A DNA stretch of 64,000 bases from Arthonia radiata (GCA_002989075.1 PSQN01000001.1:905760-969759); one strand, 5' to 3'. Positions 20,799-32,168 are shown, counted from the stretch's first letter. Numbers and translations are program-made. The notes: generated by a model not told the origin, from the letters alone.

Positions 20799-22256
20799 AT
20801 GCCTTCCTTCACTTCGCAGTCTTCAATCAACATCGCGGACCGGATCCGCAAGATCTCGTACCCTTCTGGCACGGCCGGCACGAGTACACCCTCTACGACG
20901 CTGCATCGCGTTCTAGCATCCGATAAGACAGCAACTCTGCTACGCAAGCCGTCGCTAACCAGACGCCGAAGCGAGAACTTCATCAACGCACCATTGAAAC
21001 TGACCCAGAGCACTGAGAGCTTCCTTGCCAGCGCTCCTGCTACTGATGCTTCAGGGCTACGGACATTGACATCGCCGCGAGGCATCCCCGCGCCATCACC
21101 AACTAAAGTCAAGAACCTCGCCAAACGCCAAATCAAAGCCGACTATAGCACCATGCGCGCCCATCGCGAGCAACGCCGCGCTCAACGCCCGAAGCGAAAG
21201 TCAGTCCTCAACCGTGCGCCCTCCCTCAACACCATCGGCGAAGACCACAATGACGGCGCCTCCTTCTCGAGCAGCGGCGACAGCTACGGCAGCGTACACA
21301 CCAGTGGTAGTTTGCAGTCAGTCTCTGAAAACAGCGGCGATAGCAACACCACTATTTTCACCGACCTCAGCACACTCTCCGGTGGCAGCTGGCTCGACGA
21401 CTCTTCACCTCTTACTTCCTCGCCTGACGACGGCGATATCTCGCCTACCTGCTCCGACTTCTCGTTTGTGTCGTCTCTGCCTGACGAAGACGACGAAGAG
21501 AAACCGCGTAAGAACTCAAAGTTCACATGGACGCCGCAGCATCCGCTCCTTACCGAGAGTGCTGGAGCCTTGAACTCACACCCGGTCGACGCAGAGGAAC
21601 TGGTTCGAGCCCTATATTCGGACCGCTTCAGCGCCCGCCGTGCCAGCAGTCCTGAGTCTAAACTTAACGATGACAGTGACGCAGGAATGAGCACATTCTA
21701 CAACCCCGACAGCCCCACCCTCGGCAGCCCCAGCTCCGTGACAGTCGAGCCAAGCACGTCGCGCCCGATCTCTCGGATTGCCTCGCCGTTTCCATCGATC
21801 ACAGCAAGTCCGACGCCGCGGCCGAGTGTGTCAGACCCTGTACCCACAGCAGGTGCGCCGGCGCCTGACTCACCAACGCTGCCGCGCGCTTTCATGGAGC
21901 CGATGCCCTCGCTCGCCGTGCAGCCAGCCACGCCCGTCACAGCCATCCCAACCACTCAGTCGCAGCCGGCGATGCTCGACGCAATGGTGAACGCACATAA
22001 CACGTGTCTTGTGCGTCGGCGGAGCAGCGCGACGAAGCAGGATAGCCCGGTGATTGCGCGGAAGCCTTTGCCGAGTGCGATTGGAGAAAGTGGGGCTAAA
22101 GAGGCGGAGGGGCGCAGTAGTCTCGATAGTGTGACGAGCAGTAATTACGAAGGCGAGGAGGGTGATGAGCGCGAACTTGATGTGGGGAGTATGGGTGTGA
22201 GATGCCAGGGTAGTGAGGTGGGTGTGCGTGAGAGCGCTATTGGCGTGGCGTTGTAA
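20799..22256 (+). CDS. Hypothetical Ser-rich protein, 485 aa
   Basis: Single exon from a good ATG (MPSFTSQSSINIADRIRKIS). I do not recognise the family. The N-terminal 130 residues are basic and contain clusters such as RKPSLTRRRSENF, likely phosphorylation sites. The middle has an acidic stretch (SSLPDEDDEEKPRKNSK) followed by a short ordered block KFTWTPQHPLLTESAGALNS that looks conserved. The remainder is Ser/Pro/Thr-rich. No membrane segment or signal peptide. The pattern fits a phosphorylated regulatory protein, but that is inference. Confidence 0.65.
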   Translation: MPSFTSQSSINIADRIRKISYPSGTAGTSTPSTTLHRVLASDKTATLLRKPSLTRRRSENFINAPLKLTQSTESFLASAPATDASGLRTLTSPRGIPAPSPTKVKNLAKRQIKADYSTMRAHREQRRAQRPKRKSVLNRAPSLNTIGEDHNDGASFSSSGDSYGSVHTSGSLQSVSENSGDSNTTIFTDLSTLSGGSWLDDSSPLTSSPDDGDISPTCSDFSFVSSLPDEDDEEKPRKNSKFTWTPQHPLLTESAGALNSHPVDAEELVRALYSDRFSARRASSPESKLNDDSDAGMSTFYNPDSPTLGSPSSVTVEPSTSRPISRIASPFPSITASPTPRPSVSDPVPTAGAPAPDSPTLPRAFMEPMPSLAVQPATPVTAIPTTQSQPAMLDAMVNAHNTCLVRRRSSATKQDSPVIARKPLPSAIGESGAKEAEGRSSLDSVTSSNYEGEEGDERELDVGSMGVRCQGSEVGVRESAIGVAL

Positions 22257-23208
22257 GATATGGTCTATGGGTGGTGTATAGTATGGCCTTGTGTACAAAC
22301 AGAATGAGAATGAGAGGCTGCTGAGCAGCTATCTACTGTGAAAAATGATATATCCTGGTTCGAGTGATGATAGAGTGTTGCTTGCGAAGCAGTTATTGAT
22401 AAGTCACTTGCTGTGTGTTGAGCAATTTACTCGTTGCCCCTGCCTATCCACGGGCCAATGTAACACATCTCGCTTTCATGCCACCAAAGAACGTTGGAAC
22501 TCACTGCTAATGCCGGAGCATAGCGAAAGCAAACGCTCTAAGCGGACATGCCTTGGACAAAGTCCAAAATGCAAAAATGATAAGAAAGCGACCATACAAT
22601 AACAAAAAAGACCGAACAAACTTAATGCGCCGAATGTCTATGAACATTTAGAAGGTAATTCTCAACAGATAGGCAACGGCAGTAAACTCACGGATCGAAC
22701 ACATGACCTCCAGATAAGATCATCCTCGTGAACAAGGATGTGGACTTCAGTCTGGCTGTGATGGCGTCAGCAGGTGGGTTCGAACGAGAGACGCAGGGTA
22801 CCATACCGCTCTCCTTCGGGGGTGTTAGCGGGTCCTTATGAGCCTTGACGAGGACATTCGTACCCAACTGAGCTATCGCCGCTTTGGCTGCGTTATCGTA
22901 GCCGATGCTGATGACAAGAAAATGTATTTACACAATATCATGGTTACAGCTGTTTGCCGAGGGTAATGAGCGATTCTCGTCGTCATTCTGAGCGAAAACA
23001 GCCTGTGCCCCACTCATCGGTGGAGCTATCCAATATTTGCATGTGATTGTCTTTGTTCTTGCTGTCTACGGAAGCACTGAGCAGCCACACAGACAAATGA
23101 AACGTTTTTGCCTCTTGCAGATGTCCAAAAATATGTAGAGCATGTTCGATTCTCAGTTTATATCTGCTTACCCCTATCACGACCCCTGAAGACCCTGAAG
23201 AGATGACT
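22257..23208. other. Intergenic between convergent genes, with tRNA-like sequence
   Basis: The interval joins the 3' ends of the gene at 20799 and of NPC1. It holds the tRNA-like sequence at 22687-22882 and nothing else I can support. Confidence 0.5.
22687..22882 (-). other. tRNA-like sequence (A box, two B-box-like motifs)
   Basis: On the minus strand TAGCTCAGTTGGGTA is a perfect A box. Further on are CGTTCGAACCC and, near the end, TGTTCGATCC preceded by ATCTGGAGGTCATG, which looks like the 3' half of a tRNA. The A box to last B box distance is far greater than in an uninterrupted tRNA, and I could not pair an acceptor stem. It may be an intron-bearing, composite or dead tRNA gene. The anticodon is not assigned. 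Confidence 0.4.
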
Positions 23209-26200
23209 TCAGTCATCTTCGTCTTCTTCCTCCCACGCCCTTCTCCTCCTCAGATCTTCTTCCCAGCCCAGACCCCCCTCATCTTCTTCAGTCTTCCAGC
23301 CTCTTCCTCCGCTGCCACCGCCACCTGCCAAAGCTAGTGCGACAGGTAGCCATACAAGTGCGTGGAGTGCGCCGAGAACGACCAAGCTCAGCCATACCCT
23401 GAAGTAGTAGATCTCGAAGATCTTGCTGCGGGTGAATGCGAGCACGCACACTCCCAGCAGCTTGGTCAAAGTGATGCCGCTAAAGACGCTGCCGCCGACC
23501 GAAGCCAGCGATGCGAGCACACGTGCGTGCCGTGACAGGCTCGCTGTCTGCCCTGCTGACTTCGTGGCTGTTAGACGCGGACTCGCACCCAAATTTGCAG
23601 TGCGCGCAGCAGTAAATGAAGACGGCGTGCGTCTCGTAAATGTATTCCGGATGCCATTGATGCCATTAGCAGCAACGTTGCTGGCGCCATTGCCCAGTGA
23701 TACAGGGCTTGTAAAGCTGGCATTGGTCAGGAACGCAGCTGCATCTGCAAGACTGCGCTGACGCGGGAATTGGAAGGCGCGCGCGATATGAGCGCAAAAC
23801 TCAAGCGCTATGCCTACGCAGATGACAAGATTGACGAGTGTGACCGCGTTTAGGGAAACATTGAAGAGAGCCATGCAGCCCGCTATGTCGACGACCGTCA
23901 TGGTTACTGTCAGTGCGACAACTAGCGCTGTTCGGATAGAGCCGAGCAGAACGGCCGAGATGACGAAGCAGGCGGCGATGGCTGCTGCGATGAGTGAGAT
24001 AGTGAGATGGACGATGCTGGCGTATTGGTCAAAGAATATGTAGAACTTGGAGTAGGGAAAGACGTCCACGTCAGGGTTGTAGGACTTGATCTCATCGGCA
24101 ATGCGACGAGCTGCGGCGTACGCGTTGATGAAATCCTCTTGAGATCGAAGGGGTGTGTGAGATGTACGGAAGTGGGACGCGGGTATATCGAGAGTCTTGT
24201 TGTTGACGACAACTGCTGTTGAGTAGCCGGCCTGTCCACCAAGTGGCGAATCTTCGCCTGTGGGTGTAGCAAGCCATCTTTGTACGTATCCAATATACTC
24301 CTGTCCTTCCGGCATACCAGACAAAGTGACATTCCAGGGAGGGTCCCGGCCGTCAAAGCAAGGTGTTTCGCCATCCGCGCCTGTGCAACCGAGCGCGCCC
24401 AGAGTCGGGTTGAGCCATAAGAAGAAGTCGTCAACCCAGCTTGCGGCTGGATCGGCAACATAGGACACCTCCGGTCTCTTGCGCTCCTGTTCGAGCACAC
24501 CCGTCAGCGAGAACGAGTTGCATGTCGAGAAGCGGCCGCAGAGCTGCTGTTGTTGCGGTCTGTGGGTGGCGTTGACGTCGCGAGTGACGAAGTAAAGAGG
24601 TGGGCCGGCGTTGAAGTATTGGTACAAGTCATTGAAATAGGGTATCAAGTAAGAATCGGAAGGGATAGCAATGCGTTGATCCAAGCCCAGCTGAATTGAA
24701 GGCAGGAGTGCAAGACCAGCAGTGAAGAGCCCTACGAACAGGACGGTGACGACCACCTTGACGCGATTGCCAAGAAGCGCTGGCGCGTACGTCCTGCGAA
24801 TGAAGCGCTGCAGTCCAGAATCTTCCGGGTCAACGTTGTCATCGTTGTCATAAAGGCCAATTGGTTGTCTTATCTGCAGGCAGGGGACACAGTCTGCTCG
24901 TCCGCTTTCAACGCGTTGTTGATTCACTGCGAGGGCTGACACAAACATTGTAACTTGCAGAAGAGCGTTGATGACAACGGCACCCGCTGCATAGACTGCA
25001 AAGTTGCGCACTGCTGGCATTCCGACGACCGCACCAAGTCCGAAGGCAATGGTCTCCATGGAAGCCGAGAGCAGAATGCTCGGGCCCATACGGCCGAGTG
25101 CTTTTGCCAGACGCTCTTCGATCAGTTCGTCAGGATGGCTGGCGTTGACCCGCTCGAACTCATGCACAATGAGGAAGATGTTGTCCACGCCGATAGCCAG
25201 CACGAGGAACGGAATGACCTCGGCGATGATGAGCGTGACTTTGATGCCCATGGCCGAGAACAACCCCACTGCCGCAGAGACAGACAAGAGCACAATGACG
25301 ATTCCAACAACACCAAGTGTGAACTTAGACTGCACAAGTGCGGCAGAAGGATTCCTCATGATCTTACGGAGGGCAAGTGTAGTGGACCCAAGCGCAAGCG
25401 ATGCGTAAATGAACATGATAATGTAGCTGATAACAACAATCTTCGCGTCCGTATTCGTCGATTTGTTGAGTTCTCGCTCAAGGCTGATCTCCGTATTGAA
25501 TGACACTCGCAAGCCTCGTTGCTTGGCTTCCCACTGGACATTTTGCATGAGGTTGTTCACGGTGTCTTCCCATTCAATAGCACGAGCAAGCTCTGGTGTA
25601 CCCTCTTGATGGTTGCTGATGACAAACGTGGTCACAATAGCCTTCACATGCTCCACTGACCCATTGTAGCCCCCTAGCACGAGGTTGGGCTCAATAGGCA
25701 GACCCCAGTCGGGCCGACAATCTGAGGGAGTATCCACACAAGCTTGCAGATCGCTCGTCCAAGAATCCGGCTTGACCGATAAGAAGCTGCCAAAGTATCC
25801 TGTGATCGACTGCACGACACAAGCTGCGCCCGTCGGGTTGTAACAGATCTTGTCTAATGTAGCCGCCTGTTTTGGAGATTTCAAACGTCGTATTCTCTCC
25901 TCCACATCAAACCACCAGTGAAGGGTTTCGTAGCTCAATACTGGACCCGGACCAGACGGATGTGTATCGTTGACCAGGAAAGCCTGCTCTGCACGGTAGA
26001 AGGGTCCAAAGTTGTCGTCAAAGAACGCCTTTTCAGTCGCTGCTGCGGAATTTGGCGCTACCCAGAGACGAACCGGGTCTCTCTCGACGTCAAAGCGGAT
26101 CCAGCCCAAGCTCATAAGCGCAACCACAAAGAAACTGATGCTCATGGTCAAAGCTGGATATCTTGCGGAAGTCCTCGCGAGTCGACTGAAGGCTCGGTCG

Positions 26201-27225
26201 CACAAAGTGTTAATGAAATACTTTCTTGTGGGCAGAATGCTCGGCGAAGTTGGGTACAGCACCTCGTCGTCATCTTCGTCATCGCTCATCGCGGTATCTT
26301 GGAGCATGCGTAGGCGCTCATTGTTGCTCTGCGCACGTTTGCGGTATGCAACCTGGCCTACAACAGCGGTGATGAGAAGTGCTACGGCAATCGCATAGAT
26401 CAGAACCACCGCGAAGGACAGGCATGGCCAAGCACCCACGTGACATTCTGAGCTTTCCGCAACAGCGGGCAACTCGGCGCATGACCCTGCGCAATCCACA
26501 CAAGAGCACTTCAGACTAGGATCTGTGCTGTTGCATGGGACTGGCTTGTCATCCATTGGCGTCGTGCCGGGAAACTTTTCATCGCTGTGTTGCGGGAAGT
26601 TGATTTGGAAAGGACTGCCAAATGGTGGATTCTTCTTGCCCAAGAATGTCAAGAACTGAGTGTAGTTCTTGGCTCCTCCGCCAATGAAGCTCATTGCCGG
26701 AGTGTTGGCCGCGCCGAACTTGACATCTTTGCAGCTATCGTAAAAGCCTTCTTTGTACGCTTCGCTCCAGATATTGTCGAGTTCTGTCACCAACGTCTTG
26801 TCCTTGTTGGGTACTGTTTCAGTGACATTAATAAATGTAGACTGATTTGGCGAGCATGTGAAGGTGCAGAAGAGGTTGTAGAAGTTGTTGCGACAGGCCG
26901 GACACGACGCGATAAAGTTCTCAGCAGTCTGCAGATTCGAGGCCAGAGCTTCGACCTGATCCTCGGCGCAGCATACTGGACCCTCGTTCCATTTGTCGCC
27001 GCAGGTATCCACGATCTTTTTACGCAAGTCCTTCTCAGGCTCTTTTGCTAGCCCATTATCTGGACACGGGAGCTCCTTTCCGAAAAAGCTTTGCTTTCCA
27101 CAGTGGCCTCGTATGGCGCAGCGACCTGCCTCATGTTTCGAGGTTTCACCATCGAAGGCTGCTGAGTATGGTAGGAAGGTGAGGAGGCTCAAGCCTGTCC
27201 AGGCCCATGCGCTCAGTTGCACCAT
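23209..27225 (-). CDS. ncr1: Niemann-Pick C1-type sterol transporter (Ncr1)
   Basis: NPC1/Ncr1 moves sterols and affects sphingolipids at the vacuolar or lysosomal membrane. The single exon encodes 1338 residues, close to the family length. A signal peptide (about residues 1-22) precedes the Cys-rich N-terminal sterol-binding domain (CAIRGHCGK, GPVCCAEDQV, CPACRNNFYNLFCTFTCSPN). A first membrane helix follows at about residue 265. The sterol-sensing domain lies at about 590-780 with VISYIIMFIYASLALG and the hallmark AIGVDNIFLIVHEFER. A second helical bundle near the C-terminus contains LVICVGIALEFCAHIARAF. A Ser/Thr/Asn-rich insertion sits just after that, and the last 30 residues are strongly acidic. 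No intron is needed. Neighbours are unrelated. Confidence 0.95.
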   Translation of the reverse strand: MVQLSAWAWTGLSLLTFLPYSAAFDGETSKHEAGRCAIRGHCGKQSFFGKELPCPDNGLAKEPEKDLRKKIVDTCGDKWNEGPVCCAEDQVEALASNLQTAENFIASCPACRNNFYNLFCTFTCSPNQSTFINVTETVPNKDKTLVTELDNIWSEAYKEGFYDSCKDVKFGAANTPAMSFIGGGAKNYTQFLTFLGKKNPPFGSPFQINFPQHSDEKFPGTTPMDDKPVPCNSTDPSLKCSCVDCAGSCAELPAVAESSECHVGAWPCLSFAVVLIYAIAVALLITAVVGQVAYRKRAQSNNERLRMLQDTAMSDDEDDDEVLYPTSPSILPTRKYFINTLCDRAFSRLARTSARYPALTMSISFFVVALMSLGWIRFDVERDPVRLWVAPNSAAATEKAFFDDNFGPFYRAEQAFLVNDTHPSGPGPVLSYETLHWWFDVEERIRRLKSPKQAATLDKICYNPTGAACVVQSITGYFGSFLSVKPDSWTSDLQACVDTPSDCRPDWGLPIEPNLVLGGYNGSVEHVKAIVTTFVISNHQEGTPELARAIEWEDTVNNLMQNVQWEAKQRGLRVSFNTEISLERELNKSTNTDAKIVVISYIIMFIYASLALGSTTLALRKIMRNPSAALVQSKFTLGVVGIVIVLLSVSAAVGLFSAMGIKVTLIIAEVIPFLVLAIGVDNIFLIVHEFERVNASHPDELIEERLAKALGRMGPSILLSASMETIAFGLGAVVGMPAVRNFAVYAAGAVVINALLQVTMFVSALAVNQQRVESGRADCVPCLQIRQPIGLYDNDDNVDPEDSGLQRFIRRTYAPALLGNRVKVVVTVLFVGLFTAGLALLPSIQLGLDQRIAIPSDSYLIPYFNDLYQYFNAGPPLYFVTRDVNATHRPQQQQLCGRFSTCNSFSLTGVLEQERKRPEVSYVADPAASWVDDFFLWLNPTLGALGCTGADGETPCFDGRDPPWNVTLSGMPEGQEYIGYVQRWLATPTGEDSPLGGQAGYSTAVVVNNKTLDIPASHFRTSHTPLRSQEDFINAYAAARRIADEIKSYNPDVDVFPYSKFYIFFDQYASIVHLTISLIAAAIAACFVISAVLLGSIRTALVVALTVTMTVVDIAGCMALFNVSLNAVTLVNLVICVGIALEFCAHIARAFQFPRQRSLADAAAFLTNASFTSPVSLGNGASNVAANGINGIRNTFTRRTPSSFTAARTANLGASPRLTATKSAGQTASLSRHARVLASLASVGGSVFSGITLTKLLGVCVLAFTRSKIFEIYYFRVWLSLVVLGALHALVWLPVALALAGGGGSGGRGWKTEEDEGGLGWEEDLRRRRAWEEEDEDD

Positions 27226-28518
27226 GATATTGTCACTGCTCAGGACGGTCGGAGAAGGTTCAACAGCCCTTAATGAAGTTTCGCGCCTTTCTGAAAAGAA
27301 GCGGCGGGCTTAGCTGGAGCTTGACATGGACGCCGGATGAATCGACGTAGTGTCCAAGTGGCGCGAAGGTGCAAACGGGAGTGAAGTCGCTGAAATTTAG
27401 CGAACCATTCAAGTCGTGAGGCTGAGAATGCTTCCCGACGCCCAGCGCCTAGTATATAAGCCGAATCCGGACGAGCAGAGAAAGGAAGCCTTGGGCGTGT
27501 AAGAGTGGGAAATCAAGACGCGCCTACAGATGCGTGACGCAAGTGATCGCCTGCTGTCCTCCGACCTCCGCCGCGCCTCGTAGGGCTGACGCTAAGGAGA
27601 CGTTGATGCCTAACTCTTAAGGCTGGGGCGGCTTGTCTTGGCAGGCCACCTCTTACCACAACGACGACTTCTAATCTTCCTGAATATCAGCCGTGTGCAT
27701 GGATGGAGAAGGCGAAACCACGACGCGAACTGACGAGCTACCGTCTGCTGTCGCTTACCACCCACAATGTTCCAAAGTTCTCCTCAAATGCCTCTGACTG
27801 CAGGTTCTGCCCAGCCGAGCGAAATAGTGTCTCCAACAGGTTGACTGGACAGCCACTTCAACCCTGGAGTCAAGAAATAAGAGGGCTTGCACATGACTAC
27901 GCCGTCAGATTCCGCAAGGCGATATCAAACTCTGCGCCTGGGTAGGCGAACTCCGACCACCGGAGTATTCATACATTGTCTTCAGTTATGTCAGAAGCGC
28001 GATATCGCAGCTGGGGCGCTAGCATTGCTTGACCAGAGGTGAATCGCTCTGTTATAATCGAGATGAGTACATAAATCCAGTCACAAAGCGCTGATATACC
28101 TTCCCATGTGAGACGGAAAGTAGCCACATCCGTCATGCCCTTATATTTCCCCGGTATGTGACGGAGTGTATGCTTCTGCGTATGTCTGTATCCTCTGGAA
28201 ACGTCGGTACAGCCTGCAACTCCACTCATGACCGTAACGGAGTATTGTTTCCTATTTTGGAACTGCGCGTTATCGAAAGCGAGTTACGTGGCGTCACAAG
28301 GGTTATGGTAAGTAGATCTGTCGATATGGCAAGACTCGCAGCTTGCCAACAAAGCTATCTACAGCCATCGCAGGACTTCTGATGGCGCAATCATGCTTAG
28401 GCAATCGAGCTAGCCTATTATTCACTTCTATACTCTAAATCCCTTTCGCCTGCGCCGCATCGTATTTCAGAGCATTTACAGTAAGGGTACGTTCGCGAGC
28501 CTTAAGCGGCAAGCCAGG
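27226..28518. other. Intergenic, divergent promoter region (~1.3 kb)
   Basis: The interval lies between the NPC1 start and the SRR1-like gene start. It should hold both promoters. I see no gene, RNA or repeat that I can support. Confidence 0.5.
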
Positions 28519-29571
28519 ATGAGGCGCGTTGTTCGTCAGCTTCTTCGGCGAAGACGTGCACAATCTCAGGAGGTTTCTACACAATCGGACGAAGTGCAAG
28601 TGGGTCCAGAACAATCAGATCCAGTGCAATCAGATCCAGTGCAATCAGATCCAGTTCAATCAAATCCCGTGCAATCAGAGCCACTGCAACCAGAACCATC
28701 CCAGCCACAGCCTGTGCACTCTCATACAGTACAGGTAGGTCCAAGCAGTAGCGCACCACCTCAAAGCAACACTGGCGACTTCAACTCGCTCGGCTTCGCT
28801 CAACGCGCGCTCGCGAACGTTGATCCCAAACTCGCTGCACTAGCCAAACGATACCTCAAGGAGCACAAGAAATGGCTCGCCACCCAGTTCCGAGCGGACC
28901 TCCTCAAGGCCCTCAATTACCAGAAGCGCGCCTTCGAGTCCATAAAACTCGAACACTGCTTTGGTCTTGGCTCGCTCTGGGAACCTCACAGAAACAAAGA
29001 TTGGCAGTGTTTCACTACACGCGCTATCCAGCTCGCCTGTCTGATCGACGTCGTCGCGTATCTCGAGCACACCTCGACCGACCGCTATCCCATTCACATA
29101 TTCGCGCAGGATCCTTCGTTTCATGAGGAGGACTGTTCCCTGTTGGGTTCGTTCAATGTTATATCGACGACCCATCCAGAGAGCCTGCAGCCTCACACAG
29201 ACGCTACAACATTCTTCTACAGCCCACACGGTTATTACACTCCGAGCCTGATCCCCGTCTTCAGCTCGAAAGACCATCTTGAAAGGCTCAGAGGACCGCC
29301 AATTCTCCTCACCACAGATTCGGAGAACGCAGTATTCTCAGGCACTATGAAAGCCATCAACGCGCACTATCGCAAACATGAGATGAGCTCGTGGGAGACA
29401 CTCAACATGAACGAAGAGGCTGAGAAGACTGACTATTGGCTTGCGTTTGTGAATATGCGGCTGTGGATACGACAGGACCTGTATCAGGCGCCCGTTCTGT
29501 CAACACAGCGAGTCGGAGTCGAGAGACTTGGCTTGAAGCATGGTTTCTATGGCCCGCGGCCGACTAAGTAG
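28519..29571 (+). CDS. SRR1-like domain protein with N-terminal repeat
   Basis: Single exon, 350 residues. Residues from about 140 match the general plan of SRR1-like domains (first known from the Arabidopsis clock protein SRR1): FGLGSLWEPHRNKDWQCFTT, a helix with IQLACLIDVVAYLEH, then the strand and loop FFYSPHGYYTPSLIPVFSSK and RLRGPPILLTTDSENAVF. Fungal members of this family are small cytosolic proteins of unknown role. The N-terminal 70 residues are basic and then consist of a five-residue repeat QSDPV (QSDPV, QSNPV, QSEPL), encoded by a 15-bp tandem repeat. That part is probably disordered. A possible alternative is an unnamed fungal family with the same fold. Confidence 0.65.
   Translation: MRRVVRQLLRRRRAQSQEVSTQSDEVQVGPEQSDPVQSDPVQSDPVQSNPVQSEPLQPEPSQPQPVHSHTVQVGPSSSAPPQSNTGDFNSLGFAQRALANVDPKLAALAKRYLKEHKKWLATQFRADLLKALNYQKRAFESIKLEHCFGLGSLWEPHRNKDWQCFTTRAIQLACLIDVVAYLEHTSTDRYPIHIFAQDPSFHEEDCSLLGSFNVISTTHPESLQPHTDATTFFYSPHGYYTPSLIPVFSSKDHLERLRGPPILLTTDSENAVFSGTMKAINAHYRKHEMSSWETLNMNEEAEKTDYWLAFVNMRLWIRQDLYQAPVLSTQRVGVERLGLKHGFYGPRPTK
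28611..28700 (+). repeat. 15-bp coding minisatellite (QSDPV repeat)
   Basis: Five to six tandem units of CAATCAGATCCAGTG, the last ones diverged, lie inside the SRR1-like gene. The unit length is a multiple of three, so changes in copy number keep the reading frame. Confidence 0.9.
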
Positions 29572-29784
29572 CTCGCGTGTGTTCAAAAATGTCATAAACA
29601 CAGCGTCTGAACGCTGCTTGCATGTTCTGTGCATAGTTCTCAGAATCAAGACGCTCTGCGTGCTATTGTCGACTTGTACGTGTTTCGATGAGAGCGTTCG
29701 ACTAATTTGCCAGGTGCTGAGACTTTGTACACCATGACTGTACGGCGTTTCAACAGCGTTGTGGGCCTTTATCAGTCTTCTTCC

Positions 29785-31274
29785 CTAGCTTTCCGTCAGA
29801 CGTGGGACGGTCTTCCCACCACCCTCGATGATGTCAAGCCACTTCAAGATTCTCTTTTGCAAGAAGGAGTTGTCACAATTATCCACAGCGAGGTCGAAGT
29901 CTCTTTGGCGCTGGCTGGTCTTGTACACCTTCACCCACCGAGGCTCCAGTCTGGTCATCTCTGCCCCGAAGAATTTTCGAAGCTCGGTGAGTTCATACTC
30001 CTCCAGATGCTCGCGCCATAGCGACAACGGTCCACTTGTATCTGCATAGCATGATTCCTGCGGCTTCTCTCTTCGTTCACGTCCCTTGAGAAATTCGGGA
30101 AGTTGACAAGCTTTCCACAGAGGCATAGCCGAGACAAACTCCCAGTCGATAACGGCAGTCAGCTTCCCTTGCTGATCGATCAGTATGTTCTGACCAGAAA
30201 GATCATGGTGAAACAGCATTGTTGCTTCTGACGAACATGACGGGAATATCTTTGTAAGATTCTTCCGCAGTCGATCGATGATGAGCTGTATTTTCTCAGC
30301 CTCCTCGTTCACTTCTCCAACATCGTCGGGTTCTGATGCAAGGTGCTTCGCCGTCTGAAGCTTTCTGGCTTCGCTCACAGCAAGGCGAGCTTTGATCCAG
30401 TCTTGACTGGACTTGAAAGGTCCGGTTGGTGTGCGTGATCGGTGGCCTCCCCAGATGAAGTGCATGGATACCATCTCCTTGATCTCATGCGCGTGGTCGG
30501 GATACAAGTTGCCGATGCCAGAGAATTGCTGTTTGTATGTGGAGCTGGCGAAGATAGCAAGCTCCTTGACCAAGCCCTCCTTTTGAGATGCACTCACGGC
30601 AGTCCATCGGCTAGCAAGGCTGTCTCCTGGCATATAATCGAGGAGCATCCATTCGCAACCAATGCGGTTCGCAGTCGTCGCATCGTACGCAACAACGTTT
30701 GCCACGGGCAGTCTAGTCTTTCCCCGCACCCATTGCAGAGTTGCAGCTTCACTCTCCGTCTTTTTACCAGGCTCTACAGGGACGGTCACGCGCAAAACGC
30801 GCTTCTGATCACCGCTGTGGACTTTGTAGACGATATTAAAAGCGCCACGGGCAAGATACTCAACACGTATGGACGCGCCCTGCTTGAAAGCCTTCTTGGC
30901 TATCTCTTTGACGTCGCTTGACTGTCTCAATGTCAGACTGTTTTGACCTTGATTTTCGTTACATGATCAAGGCTCACGCTGGGTTCGCAAGTCCACTCGG
31001 GATGTACGTTGCCAAAATTATCGCACTTCCATACCACGCCAGGTAGTGTCTCCGGAGCCGCTGAGGACAGTCTGGAAACAGCGACTGCATCGTCGGTTTG
31101 ATTGTCTGGAGGAGGTATGTTCTCCAACTCGTCACTCTCCAAATTGTCACGCCCTGGGGAAATTGTGTTGCCTTGCATGTGCGAACGGCGACTTCTTCGT
31201 ATTTTCGGGGCGAACTTGTCTGTCAATTGATTGATGAGTCTGCTCACAAACAGCAAACGACGCGAATTTGTCAT
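29785..31274 (-). CDS. Aminoglycoside phosphotransferase-type (APH) kinase
   Basis: Two exons, 31274-30978 and 30921-29785, join over a 56-nt intron (GTGAGC donor, CTGAC branch, GACAG acceptor) and give 477 residues. The splice links PEWTCEPS to SSDVKEIAKKAFKQG, which is the usual start of fungal APH proteins (a W..EP motif followed by a helix). The N-lobe has EYLARGAFNIVYKV and RVTVP. The catalytic loop is FHHDLSGQNILID (HxDxxxxN) and the metal site is AVIDWEF. The family phosphorylates small molecules or proteins; the substrate here is unknown. The first 85 residues before the W..EP motif are Ser/Arg-rich and not conserved. The ATG at 31274 (MTNSRRLLF) is the first available, so the true start could lie in another exon. 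Confidence 0.8.
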
Positions 31275-32168
31275 CTCGATCTTTCCATCATCACCGCAGT
31301 CGATGAACAGTTCTGGGAAGGAACACAATCAACAGACCATGTTCAGTGACTACAAGAGACTTACAACGGGCGAATGACAAATGGGAAACTCCCTTTCTTC
31401 TCTTTTCACTACGAATGCAGCCGCGTCTGTGCAAGATAATGATAGTTCCAGGTTCAGACGCTGATTATAACGACCAGCAGAAGGTTCGGTCGCCTTTTAG
31501 CGCTAGCGGCGTTTCTCGTCTTCTCATTGGTCGATATGGGCAGACTGCCAGAAGAGGTAAAGTTTTACTCCGCGGCAAAGAATGATTTTTTAACCTTAAC
31601 TAACTTCACTAACAGGCTACTCCCCAATATGATACGATCAGGATGTATGCGAGACTACTCTACCATTCTGTGGAAGATCATCAAACACACCTTGTTCGAT
31701 ACATACCCTTTCAAGACATTATACAATGCGACATTGAGACGTTTCATATATCTGCATCTAGCTACACCTGCTGTCGGAACTGAGAGTATCTCCCGGTTCT
31801 GGAATTGTGATGACCTGGCATCAACGCACGACAAATAGTCAATATTAATGGATGACGCATACGGCGAGCGTGGCTTTCATCACCTCTCCCGCTATGACGC
31901 ACCATACATCAGCGATTGACTCATAATACGTGGCAACTGTTACCCTCTTCCCTCGAGCTATGAACAGCCTGATCGATGCAGAGCTTCTTCGAGAGGAGCG
32001 GTTTGTAACATCCTTGAATAGGGTAATTTTCCCAACTCGACGTTGCGACCGCATCAGGTCATAGACAGAGCTGGGATAGATGGCTGGTCAGGTCAGCTCT
32101 GAGACGAATCCATCTTTCGTTTGATATAATTGGGACCAGATCCAATCGGATGATCTGTTAGATGTCAA

